64,000 nt of DNA from NCBI GenBank assembly GCA_013350335.1, contig CM023540.1, positions 60,178,962 through 60,242,961 of the forward strand. Reading direction: 5' to 3'. The notes under the pieces were generated by a model that did no database searches, was not told the origin of the DNA, and saw nothing but the letters and a program-made list of their open reading frames with translations. How positions within the stretch are numbered: the first letter of the stretch is position 1; the number at the start of each line of letters is the position of its first letter. Positions 33,155 to 44,944 of this stretch are shown in pieces. This stretch comes from Chimonanthus salicifolius. Lineage: Eukaryota > Streptophyta > Magnoliopsida > Laurales > Calycanthaceae. Position numbers and translations under genes: made by a program.

Positions 33155-34066
33155 GGAAAACTATCCGAAGGTCTTGGTCTTGGAGTGATGGGCAAGCTTG
33201 AGCTTCTTTCTTCTCTTTTTCTCTTCTTAGTTTTTTCTTCTTCTTTCCTTCTTAGTGTGGGATGGTTTTGGAGAGAGCAAGAGAGGGAGAGAGTGAAAGA
33301 GTTAGATGGAAAGAGATGGAGAAATGAGATGTATCTATCCCATTTTGGTTGAGTGACATACACTCCACCATTAATTTCTCCCAACAACCAACATGGGCTA
33401 ACGTGCTTAGTGGTGGTGGTTGGAATAAACCACCACCTTAGCCAACGTTTTTGGTGTCATGTGATAAGGTGGTTTTGTTCTTCCATTTGACCATTTGACC
33501 AACTTAATTAATGTAATTAATTAAATCCTTTACTTAGGTTAATTAATCCCCATTTAGTCTCCTTTCAATCTAATTGATTTCTCTCCACTATTCCACCCAT
33601 GGTTGATCAAGTCAACCATGGTGGCCGGTCCCACCAATCCTTGGTCCACACGCCACCTCACTTGGTGAGGTGGAGGTGGGTCCCATTCGGCCAGTCACCT
33701 TGATCATATTAACATTAACTTAGGTAATTTAAATTTTATTAAATCCATTCCAACTAATTGGATCACCATTGGGCCCATGGCCCAATTACATTCACCTCTT
33801 ACCCATTTACCTTAGAGGCTTACATCATCTTGATCCATTGGGTCCCAAATGGGTATTGGGCCCAATTTGACCATCCTTGGTCCAATTGACCATTTAAATG
33901 AATTTAATCCAATCCATGGTCCATTGGGCCATTGGGCCATACTTGGGCCTTTGTCCAAATTTTGATCCATTTACCATCTATTCCATTAAATTTCTCAATT
34001 TCCATCATTAAAACAAATAATAGCCACATATTCATTGATTTAAAAATTCTGGGCTATTACAACACA

Positions 34067-34202
34067 ATCCCATCTTGATTAACTTTGTCATTCCACTTCA
34101 TTAATTTGTGTTAATCAAGAAATTTATTAATGAATAAAATAATTGGGGATTGCTCTATTCACCCCCTGTAGACAATCAGATTCTAGCACTCGGAAACTTT
34201 CA
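34067..34202 (+). repeat. Left LTR of H, end part
   Basis: Continues after the ACACA duplication. It contains 'tattcaccccctgtag' and ends CTTTCA directly before the primer site, like the LTR end of K. Confidence 0.7.
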
Positions 34203-34204
34203 AT

Positions 34205-34217
34205 TGGTATCAAAGCC
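34205..34217 (+). promoter_or_regulatory. Primer binding site of H
   Basis: TTGGTATCAAAGCC, one or two bases from the canonical initiator-Met primer site, just after the LTR end at 34202. Confidence 0.75.
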
Positions 34218-34499
34218 TCGTGCTCCTTATAAGGATTTAACCATCCGAGTTGATCCTTGTGCTACAACACCTCATGGATGCCAAAAAATTCATATATTAT
34301 TTTCTTCAATTTGTGCACTCTATCTGGATATTGTTGAAAACAAAAATAGAAATTTTGGCATCCTATGACGATAATGTTTGGACTTCCATTCAAAATGAAT
34401 TGTTGGAAACTATTTCCATGGGAGATCCAAACACCATATCTTGTCTAGATACTTGTTATCTTGTAGATATCCTTGCTTCTTTGAATCCTATGACATGAC

Positions 34500-35280
34500 T
34501 CTCAATTGCAATCAAGAAAAACGTGACGCATCGAAGGAAGATTTAGAGTATACAATGGGAAAATTGGAGACTGCTACAAACATGGAGAATCCTAGTGGAG
34601 GTAAACCTTTAAATATTTTTGTTGCTTCAATAAAATCTAAACCAAAGGAGTCAAGTAATGAATCAGAGGATGAGGACAATCCTGATGACCTCCTTGAATC
34701 GTATAATGCTTTGTACCTTGAGAGCATGGAATTGGGTAAAAAAAATCCATAAACTTAAAAATGAGAATGCCAACCTTTCAAGCCAACTTGAAATTGAAAA
34801 TGAACAATCTCTTCAAGGCAGATTAAACTCATGTGAAAATAATTTCAACAATCTCTTGGAAGTGAAGGGATGCCTTGAAGACTAAATCTTAATTTTGAAC
34901 TTAGATTTGGAAAGGTTGAAACATCACAAAACTCAATTTCAAGATAAATTTACTCAAGGTGAGGAGAAATTAGAAAAAACTCCTAAATTCTAGGAAGAAG
35001 TATAAGGATAAATCTGGACTTGGTTACAATGAGAAACATGAAAACAAACCAAGAAATCCTATCACTTTTGTCAAAAGTAAATCCTCCATTCTCTCAAACA
35101 AAATGTGATATTATTGTGGAAAACATGGTTATTTTAGATTTGAGTGCCTCCCTTAGAAAAGGTCATATGAGAAAGGATTCCCTGATCACTCATTCCAAAA
35201 TTGGAAATCTTGAAAGGAAAAAGAGAAGTGATAACTCAAGCAATGTTGCCCTCAATAAAAAATTAAAAAATATTCTTAAA
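34500..35280 (+). pseudogene. gag: Copia Gag remnant of H
   Basis: Only the C-terminal half is recognisable, in shifted frames. An acidic segment (PKESSNESEDEDNPDD) leads into LLESYNALYLESMELGKK and LKNENANLSSQLEIENE. This parallels the EAYNALFLESKDLAKRLGKS coiled-coil region of K at 16075-16140. A broken zinc knuckle (YYCGKHGYFRFEC-like, with frameshift) lies at about 35104-35150. The N-terminal Gag domain seems to be deleted between about 34280 and 34500. Confidence 0.7.
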
Positions 35281-35445
35281 TAATTGGGGAGCCTAAACCT
35301 CAAAATGATCAAGGGGAAGACATACTTCAAATCTGGCCAACAAGTCCATCAAACGCCCTTGAGTGCTCCCTCTTCTTATGAATGGGTTCCAAACTCAAAA
35401 AGCCTCATGATTCATACGGCCTTGAATGTTGAAAGGTAGTCCAAA

Positions 35446-35740
35446 TGGTATTTGGATAGTGGATGCTCTCGAAATATGACAGGTAATAGCTCATATATGT
35501 CAGATTTGGTTGATTACAATGGTGGTTCAATTGTATTTGGTGATGGCAATATAGCAAACATGATTGGGAAATGTAATTTGAATTTGTCATCATCAGCTGT
35601 GATTAATGATTTTTTCTCATTGACCGTCTTAAACTTAGCTTGTTTAGTATATCTCAGTTGTGTGTTAAAAATCAAGAAGTTATAGTCTGGAAAATGGATT
35701 GTAAAGTTTACTCTAAAGAAGGTAAAGTTATGGACGATGT
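35446..35740 (+). pseudogene. Copia aspartic protease remnant of H
   Basis: WYLDSGCSRNMTG at 35446-35484 is the Copia protease active-site signature (catalytic Asp codon 35455-35457; His replaced by Asn in the usual SRHMTG). It continues with GGSIVFGDGNIANMIGKCNL. A frameshift near 35640 leads to the pre-integrase-like SISQLCVKNQEVIVWKMD. The pol region stops soon after; a poly-A run at 35788-35801 marks the end of recognisable coding sequence. Confidence 0.8.
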
Positions 35741-35799
35741 GTGTATACCATGTATGTTTTTGAAAAAAAGAGGGAAGTTTTCAAAAAAAAAAAAAAGAA

Positions 35800-37421
35800 T
35801 TTTTGGAAAATGTCTCTATCTGGTATGGCGACATATCGCATGTGTACGATGCTTGGACAAAACGATCAATCGTCAAGTGACGATGCATCGGCCATGGGTA
35901 GATATGGACTTAAGAAGAAAATACAATTCTGAGTCATGGTAACAGATCGCCAGGAGATTTTGCATCGGCAGGAAGACCAATCGTCAAGGACGATGTATCG
36001 TCCATGTCGAACAACAGTTGTTTAAGTTAAACCCTTGCTTTTTCTGAAGTACATTCTCTTTGCCTCTCTTCGATCGTCTTCTCCAAAACCCTCTTCTAAC
36101 GACGAATGGTTGTGACCTAGCTTCCCACGATCATTCCTCCATCGGATCTCTCTCCTGAATACACTAGAGAAAAGCTCTATTAGTTCCCCGGCTTGGTTGA
36201 GTCCATGTTTGTTAATTCCATGACTCGAGAAAAAGCACTTGCCAGAAACTTGAAGACTCAAGATGATCAAGGAAGAAGATCATGCTCCCATAAGCTCAAA
36301 GCTCATCGTAATGGCAATCACAAAAATAGGTATTAGGCTATAAATGACTTTAGGTGGTACCCACACCTAATAGATGACCATTCATAGGATTAGTTGAAAA
36401 AATGGTAAAACCATAAAGAAGCCTAGAGAGGAAGCTGGACAGTGAAATAGAAGCGAACGTGGAAATATGAATTAAAGTTCACTGTTAGCTCGACAAGTCG
36501 ATCTCACTGACCCCTCGGTGGAGACAGGATAGTCCCATAGTGTTCAAGGACTAGTCAGCCAGATTGACATAGGTTCTAAATCATTGAACGGTCTTTCTGG
36601 GAAAGCCTTTAACCGAGAGTCTCGTATGCACTGACCCCTAGGTGATGAACTTAAACTACCCCTCGTGGTCGACGACTCATTGGTATAAAACTAGTGAGTT
36701 CTGGACTATGAACTCATGAGGGCTCTTGATAAAACAGACATATCGGTATTCAAGACCGATTGAGAGTAACAGGACCGACCCATCGGTAAAGGGTGACAAG
36801 TCGGTCTGGGTAACAGGTTTCTAGACTAGAAACTACAGTCAGCATGTTTTTGCCCCAGACCGAGCCACTCGTATGGACCGATCTATCGATGCCATGACTC
36901 TCGACCCATCAGCGACACTGAAAAATAATTATGTCGTCGGGAGTGCATTTAATGCGCAATGGTCGGGTGTTTGAACGGTAATAAATATGAACACCGACCT
37001 ATCGGTGCCACCGACCTGTCGGTCCTGGACAATCAAGAAGACCGTTAAGACTCCTCTATAAATATGAGTGTTGTGTGATCGTTTTACTATCTTCCTTAAG
37101 CTGAAAAGAGTTATACAGTCTAAGGAATGATCAACACTCTTGTGAGAAGAATCATAAACAACCAATCTATTGATTGAGCTTGAAAGTGAGAAAGAGAGGA
37201 GGAAAGGAACATCATAAACAACTAATCTACGGATTGAGTTTGCAAATGAGAAAGATATAAACTAGGAAAGCTTTGGTTGAACCAAGTTTCCTTGGCACCC
37301 TGAGATTGTGATTGCTACACAACGGCTGCAAGAAGGAGTGTCAGCATACATTGGGTGAGATCTTCAAGAAGCACACATCAGTGAGAAAGAGCTTTAAAGT
37401 CAAGTGCTTCTTTGTTCTAAT
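35800..37421 (+). repeat. 3' LTR region of H (U3, TATA, leader), left boundary uncertain
   Basis: Non-coding. CGAT/ATCG words lie at 35850-36005. Paired ACCGA(C/T)/GTCGGT words lie at 36755-37023, for example ACCGACCTATCGGT and ACCGACCTGTCGGT at 36991-37020. A TATA box is at 37057-37065 and a leader follows to the G insertion. The stretch 36020-36340 shows no feature I recognise. Confidence 0.55.
37057..37065 (+). promoter_or_regulatory. TATA box of H 3' LTR
   Basis: TATAAATAT, just downstream of the ACCGAC/GTCGGT palindromes. Confidence 0.65.
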
Positions 37422-37532
37422 TTGGTCCTTTTCTTCTTCCGGGAAATAGTGATCTAGAAACGTCGCTGAGAATTGCTCCCAGGTCATAGTTGTCCTTTCC
37501 CTTTCTGGCATAAATGCCTGCTGTTTCTCCAA
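37422..37532 (-). pseudogene. gag: Gag fragment of element G
   Basis: On the minus strand it reads MEKQQAFMPERERTTMTWEQ followed by FSATFLDHYFPEEEK. This is clearly homologous to the gag of A near 500-600. Only about 37 codons remain. The open frame running on to 37341 continues into unrelated Copia LTR sequence. Confidence 0.8.
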
Positions 37533-37539
37533 ATCTTCA

Positions 37540-37841
37540 CACTTTGTTTTCTTTTGTTTCTGAGGAAATCTCTAAATTCTCGTTGTTTGTTTCTCAATGT
37601 GGGGATATCAGGGGAGTGCATCCTACTTTGCTATGTTTGGTATGTCCAGTTTTGATGACTGTACTTTACTTTGCTATCTTTCATTGTCGATCTCAGATTG
37701 ATTGTTCAGTCTGAGTCAATCGAAGTAAATTAATCCGGCCCCCAGTCAGCGGACTCGGAAGAGTCGGTCAGTTGGGATTCTTATCTGTCAGTGAGACATG
37801 AAACCGTCTTAATCTTACTTCGATGATTCAACTTCCCGTTT
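37540..37841 (-). other. Untranslated leader of element G RNA
   Basis: Conserved with the leaders of B and C over the primer-proximal 145 bp. It includes the stem GACTC/GAGTC at 37752-37765, here with TTCC in the loop. No coding sequence. Confidence 0.65.
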
Positions 37842-37854
37842 CGCTCTGATACCA
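37842..37854 (-). promoter_or_regulatory. Primer binding site of element G
   Basis: The minus strand reads TGGTATCAGAGCG, two bases from the LTR end; initiator-Met type. Confidence 0.85.
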
Positions 37855-38995
37855 ACTATAACGGCCCGCCTTTTTCGAGATTCAGAGTCTAATTTTTTTT
37901 TTTAAAATAATAATATAATAACACCGGAAAAGGGCCGACGGCGTCACGACGCAAGCTAAGTCCAGACTACCCAAGTCCGACCCTTAACTGTCCACCCTTG
38001 TGTGCATGGACTAAATCATGAATAACAATCCACACATGGAACTAAACAAGTTATGCGGAATAAAACTAACCATTTGCGGAAATAAACTGAATAGATAGCA
38101 TGTTCAAGTCTCATTATTAAAACTACTTAAACCAAGATCCATTGTCCAAAACTATAAACAAACCATAGCAAAGGTATCAACTTATTACATGTCCATAAAA
38201 TGTAATTCAAAAGACAGTAACATATAGAATCATTCCAACATTCAAGCGCTTAAGCTTGGCTCCCCTCCTGGTCCTCGACCTTCTCTTTCCCTTTTCCTGC
38301 ATTATCCTCTAAGGATAGAATTAGGGCGTTAGATCAACGCGCCTAGTAGGTTTTCTGATCGAGGCTACCACATGGTTAATATATAAAACATGCATATATC
38401 ATAGTACATGATCATCAATAAAACATCTGAAAACAATGCTATGTATGTAAGTGCATATGTAATTAGTCCCACCCATCACAAGTATACATAGCTATCACTT
38501 GACGGGATTCTCACGTCAAGGTAATCAAGAGTAATCCACATTTCCTCTGAATAGAACTCTTATGTCAAAGTAAGCCAGAGTACTCCACATTTCCTCTGTA
38601 TAGAACTCTCATGTCCAGATAATCTAGAGTACTCCTCATTTCCTCTGGATAGGACTCTCATCATTAAGTTGTTCCATAATCATCACCCCATGCCATGCAT
38701 TAGATGTCAATGTATATATATGTCATTTGCAATATATCTCATCATTCAAAACCCATTTAAAACATAATACAATAACAATATAACTCATAAAAACCATGAT
38801 AAAACCAATTATAAAAGTGGTTACAAGTAGGTAGGAAACCTACGAAAACTTCGTTTAAGTGTCCGTTCCTTTCAAGCTTTACACGATCACGACTCGGACG
38901 CCGTTCAACTTCCGTTCCCTTGTTTATACAACAGTAAGTTAATACTTAATCTTCTTGATTTCTAATCAAGTCTAGATTCCATAAATCATCTTGTG

Positions 38996-39964
38996 GGGTT
39001 CGGCCATACTCATGGTCGAACCTCACCCACTTTAATTTGATCTCTTTTATTTTGGATTAACACCATCCAAACAATTTATTGAAAACCTTAATCTACTAAC
39101 CATAATTTGGTGGGGTTCGGCCATACCACATGGCCGAACCTCCCAATTTTGGTTTGAGCCCCTTTTTTAAGTCCTTTGCTCTTTTCATACATATTTACCA
39201 TAATGCCACTAGGCTACCTTGTTTAATTTTCCTCAATAATCAAAGTCATATAACCAATCCACCTTAGTGGGGTTCGGCCATACTACTTGGCTGAACCTCA
39301 CCATTTGATTTGGTCCTTCATGCACCATCTCCAATTATATTATAAACTAAACCTAAGTCCATCAAATGATCATTAGTGGGGTTCGGCCATACTACATGGC
39401 CGAACCTCACCATATGGATTTTTATCTCATGTTCCACCATTTATCATGGTTGATCAATTTATATTCATAACTAACATAGATGATTCTTAACACAAAATCA
39501 TAAAACAAGACATAAATTCCAACATGATCTTAATCCAATTACCCCATGAAAACAGTCCATGGGGTTCGGCCATGAGTTCTCTTTGGCTCAATCCTTCCAT
39601 CATTCTTACATAACTTAGGCTCAATACTTTTGATCATAAACCATATGGTTCAGCCATCCCATGGCCGACCAACATATTACACTTTTCTTCATTCAAAAAC
39701 CCCTTTTAAACTTTCATTACATAACATGGATTTTATCTCTAAAGACCATCAACGATTACCATATAATTATCATATGATTTCATGGGGTTCAGCCATCCCC
39801 ATTGGCCGAACCCTATGGCCTATAATTCAAACCTTTTTAACAATTACTTTGCCTCATCAAAACATGTACCAACCTCCATGGTTTTGCATGGTTTGTAGCT
39901 TTCAAAACCATCAACCTAACCAAATGAATTTCATGGGGTTCGGCCACCTTGGATGGCCGAACCC
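38996..39964. repeat. GGTTCGGCC near-palindrome array, 7 copies (G LTR)
   Basis: Copies near 38996-39024, 39113-39142, 39269-39299, 39378-39408, 39646-39670, 39784-39812 and 39935-39964, plus a half site near 39560. All lie between the donor-like site (40096) and the conserved block (about 38900). Confidence 0.88.
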
Positions 39965-40095
39965 AATGATATACGTTTACCATTTTAAACAACCTTTAAC
40001 CAAGGTTTAAGTCCTTGATGAATTTGGCCATTCTATGGCCCAAAACGTGCTCTCTTTTTACCAATTTAATTAAACCAAATTCCATGGAAATACTT

Positions 40096-40097
40096 AC
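40096..40097 (-). promoter_or_regulatory. Putative 5' splice site in G LTR
   Basis: The minus strand reads AATTG|GTAAGTATTTCC, 1,099 bp from the LTR 5' end. Confidence 0.5.
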
Positions 40098-41196
40098 CAA
40101 TTTCCTTTGCTTTTCCTCTTGTCTTTGATCTTTGCTTCCTTCCCTCTTGCTTAGTCTCTAGCCGAATATGTGCTTGATCAATGGTGAAAACACCAATAGC
40201 TGGTTCGGCCAAGGAGGTGTGTTCTTGAGAGAGAGGGAGAGATAAGAATTCTTAAGATTTCTTGGTGTGATAATCGGCCAAGGGTGTGGTTAATTCATTT
40301 TGTTAAACAGCCCTTGAACCCCTCATTACTCCTCATCAAATCTTGATTAAACCAAGGAGACACTTGCGGCCAACCATTGTATCCCTTGACACCAACCAAT
40401 GCATCCCTTGGCACCAACCATTGTATCCCTTGAGATGGAAAGACCCCTCCATCTTACCTCATTAATGCCGTACCCAACCATACCCTTGGCTTGGCCAAGG
40501 CACCAATTCACTTCCAACGTGTACCACCACTTGACTTTGAGTCTTTGAGATCAAAACAACCTTTCATATCCCATTTGACTCACTTGAACTCGAGGCCCCT
40601 TTGATTTCCAACTCAACTCACCCAACTCACTTCACTTAATGCATTTCATTTAATGCATTTGAGTCAACTCATTACTTGATTTAATTCCAACTCACTTCAG
40701 TCCCAACTCAACCTGATTTAACTCATATTTGAGCTCACTTGATGGTCCACACGGTCAACCATGGTCCACATGGTCAACTCGACCCATTGGGTCCCCATTT
40801 AGCCCATGGATCCAATTTGACGCCATGACCCATTTATGGGTTGTTTTAGCCATTTACATGTGATTTTCATATGTGCCTCAAGCCTACCCATTTATGCTCC
40901 ATTTAGTTTCCAATCATTTCAGCTTAACCCCGGTAAATTTGGGCTCACCCAATGGTCAAACAATTCCATTATGACCCATTGGGTCCCAATTGGGTCCTTT
41001 GACCCAATTAACCATATTGACCCAATTTGATTTTCATTACCCATTCATGATAAATTGACCCTTATACTATGTTCATAAGGTCATAATTTGAACAATGGGC
41101 CCCACCATTTTCTCATTTACATTCACATTTATTAAATTCACCAATCCAGTGGCATTTTCGTAAATATTCATATTATTGAGAAATTGGGGTGTTACA

Positions 41197-41408
41197 ATCT
41201 CTGGCATAGTGGTGGGTGAAATTCCCAGCTAATTGAATGAGGTTGAATTCCTACTCTAATTATGAGGGTGTAAGTTCCCACATAGTGAATTTGGGGATAA
41301 CTTAAGGTTGAATGAGTCCTAACAATGGATGTAGGTTGGCAAACCGAACCACTATATATCTTGTGTCCTTGTGCTTGTGATGTTAGAGCTATTTTCTTCA
41401 TACACCTC
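41197..41408 (+). repeat. 3' LTR of H, part after element G
   Basis: Matches Copia LTR R/U5: 'gggtgtaagttcccacatagtgaatttgggga', 'caatggatgtaggtt' and 'aaccgaaccactatatatc' parallel 18510-18607. It ends where the F integrase tail begins. Confidence 0.65.
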
Positions 41409-41412
41409 GTAA

Positions 41413-41532
41413 GTACTAAGAAACATGGTGATTCCTTTCATCAAAGTGGTTTGGGAGAGACATGGAACTGAAGAATCCACTTGGAAGATGGAAGTGGAAA
41501 TGAGACCCTCTCACTCTGAATTGTTTATGTAG
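41413..41532 (+). pseudogene. Integrase C-terminal tail of element F
   Basis: Reads VLRNMVIPFIKVVWERHG followed by TEESTWKMEVEMRPSHSE and ends LFM, stop at 41530-41532. This is the chromodomain-like tail, homologous to 21198-21319 in A. It is open but lacks everything upstream. Confidence 0.85.
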
Positions 41533-41667
41533 AAATTGTTTTATTTTGGAATCCAACCTTCGTCTAATTTTCAGGACGAAAATTCCAAAAGGTGGAAGTA
41601 TTGGAATTTTAAATCCTCTCATTGTGTAATTTATTTATCATAGAAATGAAATATATGATTTTGTTTC

Positions 41668-42871
41668 TGTAACACCTCGGATTTTCAATTTATGAATATA
41701 TATGAAAATTGTCCATTTAATTTGTGAATTAATGGAGATAGACCTTAGATGGGTAAGGTGTTGGGTCAATTGTCCAATTAAGACCCAACGGATTATGGAT
41801 AAGGTTCAATTGAAATAAATGCGTAAGATTTATTTAATTGGGTCAAGGTTGTCAATTGGGTCAAGTGCCCAATTGGGACCCAATGGGTCATGGTTGACTT
41901 GGTCGACCACCAAGTGAGTTCAAGCTTAATTAAATTGTGGCTGAATTAAATTGGAAATGGAATCAAGTAATTGAGTTTTCTTTAAGTGAGTAAGTGAGTT
42001 GAATTAAAGATATGAGTTGAGTTGAATGGGAAGTTAATGGGACTTTCATTTTAAGTGAGTGGAGTGGGAAGATGGAGAGTTGCATCTCATAAGACCAAAC
42101 CCAAGGGTACACACGTTGGGGAGATGGGAGTTTCATCTCATGGGATGAAACTCCAAAGGGATCATTAATGAGGAGATGAAGGGTTTTGGGTTGTTACACA
42201 AGGCACGCCCAAGATACACGTTGGGGACATGGAGGGTTTCCATCTCATGATGGAAACCCAAGGGGCATATGGTTGGGAGTTTCATCTCATGGGATGAAAC
42301 CCCCAAAGTAAATATTAATGAGGGAGGTGAAGAGTCATAGTTGTTACAAAGAAGCATTAACCAAAAGACACCACCCTTGGCCGACCACTCTCATTGAACA
42401 AGACAAGACTTGGTTTTCATCTCACTCTCTCCCTCTCACTCAAGACCGACCACTCTCATTGACAAAGGAGAAGGGACTTAGAGTTTTCTATCCCACACTC
42501 CTCTCCCTCTCTCAAACTTACACTCTTTGGCCGAACCCTCTCCTTGGGTTTTCATCTCAAGACCTCTCAAGCTCACTCTCCGCCAAGGATCAAGGAGGAA
42601 GAAGAGGCTAAGGAGGGAGAAGATCGGAGGAGCAAGAAGGAGTGAAAGAAACCAGAGGAGTCACGGAATCGATAAGTACTTGATGAGATTTTAATAAGTA
42701 AGAAAAGAATGGTCAAAGATCATAGTTCGGCCCTTGCATGGCCGAACCCTAATTGTTATGTATGCATGGAAAAGATCTCATACATGTCTAAGATAAGGTA
42801 TTATGATCAAAGATCATGGGTTGTCCTTGCATGGCCAAACCCTAAGGTTGATATGCATGGACCATTAAAGA
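41668..42871 (+). repeat. 3' LTR of F, 5' third only
   Basis: Starts TGTAACACCTCGGATTTTC. It has repeated 'tttcatctcatggga-gaaac' stretches (42095-42305) in the U3, a purine-rich leader (42590-42660), a decayed donor-like site (ATCGATAAGT near 42668-42678, GT lost) and two palindromes (42725-42750 and about 42815-42842). It ends at the inverted junction with D. Confidence 0.8.
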
Positions 42872-43727
42872 CAAAGTACTCCAAGTCTTATCCATAATTA
42901 ACATAACATAACTATGAAAATAAAAATCCAACCATAGCAAATTATCTAAATTATTACATGCCCGAAGTCTAGTTACTCAAATTACAAGTCCATAAGTAAC
43001 TTAAACACAATCAAGCTTCTATGCTTGGCTCCGGTCACATTCCTCGTTCCCTTCGTTTCCTGTACCATCCACTAGGGTAGAAGTAGGGCGTTAGAACAAC
43101 GCGCCCAGTAGGTATTCCATTTAGGGCTATCATATGGTTAGTACAAAACATGCATATAACATAATAATAAATCCATGTAAACACAATGCCATGACATGTG
43201 TCGTATGCAAAATGAGTCCCACCCATCATAAACACAGGTATCCTCTTGATGGAATTCTCCTCATCAAGATACTCCCGCATTGGTCTTTCGGACGCCTCGA
43301 CGGAGTGTGGTCCCTCCGGTTACTTCTTGATGGGATTCTCATCATTAAGGTACCCCCACATTGGTTTTCTGGACTCCCCAACGGAGTGTAGACCCTCCGG
43401 TTACTTATCCTTCACCCCATGCCATGCATGAGATGCTAATGAAACACATGCTATTTTATTATAAACATAGCATTGAAACTCACATTTGAAACATATCCTT
43501 TGCAATAGAAATAAATCAAAATAAGATAAAAACCATCATACATAAACCCATGGTTTCAAAAAGGTAGAATCCTACCAAAGACCACTAAGTGTCCTTGCTT
43601 CTTAATCCGGCAACCGCTCACGATCGCGCACCGCTTATGAGGTCTCGTTACCTTATAACATATCTATGAGTCAAACCAATAACCCATTTGATTTGCAATA
43701 ATATCAAAGTCCAAAAATACACTTTGT

Positions 43728-44608
43728 GGGGTTCGGCCATACAATATGGCCGAACCTCACCTATTTGGTTTTAGCCCCTCTTTTGATTTGTTAATCAAAT
43801 ACCACTAAGGTAATCATTTTAAAAACCCTATGTCCACCAAATACAACTTTGTGGGGTTCGACCATACACTATGGCCGAACCTCACTTATTTTGTTTTAGT
43901 CCCTCCTTTGAGTTCTTAAGTCCAATTATGCAATCCATTGATCTAACCATTCATACATTAACCATCTAACACACATAACAACCTAAGTCCATAAATTCCT
44001 TAGTGGGGTTCGGCCATACAACATGGCCGAACCTCACCATCTTGGTTTTGGTCCATTCTTCAAGTCCTTTGATTCACTAGTCCCATAAAATATTCCCCAT
44101 GGGGTTCGGCCATACACCATGGCCAAACCCATGGTCCCTTATTTTTACTTATTTACCTCCTTGCCATTATCCTATCATGGCTAATCATTTAGCTGAATCC
44201 TCCATTCATTTAAACATGCATAACACTCCAAATAACCCTTTCTAATGATTCATCAAATAGTTCATGGGGTTCGCCCATACACTATACATCATTTTCACCT
44301 ATTTACATTTTTTGCCATTACCTCCATCACCTTATGTTTAGGTTCCAAAACATAGGTCCATTCATTTATTTAATCAAACATGGCATAAAACCTTAATAGA
44401 TCCCTCCATCCTTTAATTTGATCCTTCATTCATTTAGACATATTAGATCCATAAATGACCCATAAAATTGGTTCATGGGGTTCGGCCATACACCATGGCC
44501 AAACCCTATGATGTCTAACTTCCCAATTTCTCCATTGCATCCATTACCATTTTCAAGTCCATAAAATAAACCCTAGTGGGGTTCGGCCATACACCATGGC
44601 CGAACCTC
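43728..44608. repeat. GGTTCGGCC near-palindrome array, 6 copies plus half sites (D LTR)
   Basis: Copies at 43728-43758, 43853-43882, 44004-44034, 44101-44130, 44477-44507 and 44578-44608. Decayed or half copies lie near 44265, 44700, 44827 and 44893. All lie between the donor-like site (44945) and the conserved block (about 43630). Confidence 0.88.
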
Positions 44609-44944
44609 ACTCATTTCACTTTGGTCCCCCTTTTAATCCTTGATCTTCCACCTATTGCATACATGGTTCATGCTTAGCATTTTAGCCATAATAAAATTAG
44701 GGTTCTGCCATGCAATAGCCGAGCCATGTCCTTAACCATATATCCATTTTAAACCCTTGTAAAACATTCATAACATTCGATGGTTTTCATCCCTCAAAAA
44801 CCTGTAAAATAACCAATGTCTTTACATGGGGTTCGGCCATATGGTTCATCCTTCCATTAAATTACAATACTCATCCCCTAATTTTTCTTCCATGGGGTTT
44901 GGCCATGGTGGTTTCTTTCTTTAAACAAAATTATCAAACCACCT

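Larger units (their letters stand above)
30474..34061 (-). mobile_element. Solo LTR I (Tekay type, 3,588 bp)
   Basis: A single LTR, TGTAACGCCC...GCTATTACA, flanked by the exact duplication ACACA (30469-30473 and 34062-34066), with no internal region. It therefore arose by recombination between the two LTRs of a former element. Read on the minus strand it has the usual layout: U3 hairpins (33598-33675), leader with an (AG)15 tract, donor-like GTAAGT at 32973-32974, palindromes at 31642-31670, 31809-31839, 32078-32107 and about 32694-32726, and hairpin repeats at about 31127-31268. Confidence 0.92.
37422..41196 (-). mobile_element. Element G: 5' part of a Tekay element inserted in the H LTR
   Basis: Minus-strand order: complete LTR (37857-41196), primer site (37842-37854), conserved leader (37540-37841), and a short gag piece (about 37422-37532) that stops abruptly against H LTR sequence. 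The H LTR resumes at 41197. There is no second LTR and no matching target duplication, so the insertion was truncated or later rearranged. Confidence 0.8.
37857..41196 (-). repeat. 5' LTR of element G (3,340 bp)
   Basis: Starts TATAACGG (TG changed to TA) and ends GTGTTACA. On the minus strand: U3 with CCATTGGGTCCC-type repeats (40780-41040), leader, donor-like GTAAGT at 40096-40097, palindrome array at 38996-39964, conserved block near 38885-38925, and short repeated 'cctct..atagaactct' units at 38540-38660 in place of the CTTGATG hairpins. More diverged from the LTR of B than C is, so it is a separate subfamily. Confidence 0.85.
29686..41408 (+). mobile_element. Element H: decayed Ty1/Copia (SIRE-like), interrupted by I and G
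   Basis: Pieces in order: left LTR (29686-30473 and 34067-34202), primer site (34205-34217), gag remnants, protease remnant (35446-35740), and a 3' LTR (about 35800-37421, resuming 41197-about 41408). Integrase and RT are missing. LTR pieces share the 'gtgagtccaacagtggat.taggtt' region with K, but the U3 palindromes differ. The outer ends are not defined and no target duplication is visible. Solo LTR I and partial element G inserted later. Confidence 0.65.
41413..42871 (+). mobile_element. Element F: 3' end fragment of a plus-strand Tekay element
   Basis: Consists of the last 39 codons of integrase, a short 3' untranslated region with an AAAAGGTGGAAG polypurine-like stretch (about 41587-41599), and the first 1.2 kb of the 3' LTR (41668-42871). 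It is cut at both sides: on the left against the Copia LTR of H, on the right against the oppositely oriented LTR of D. Confidence 0.8.

Noticed and set aside
32971..33387. 138-codon minus-strand open frame in solo LTR I
   Set aside because: Driven by the AG microsatellite and a purine-rich leader; low complexity (Ser/Leu and Lys/Glu runs).
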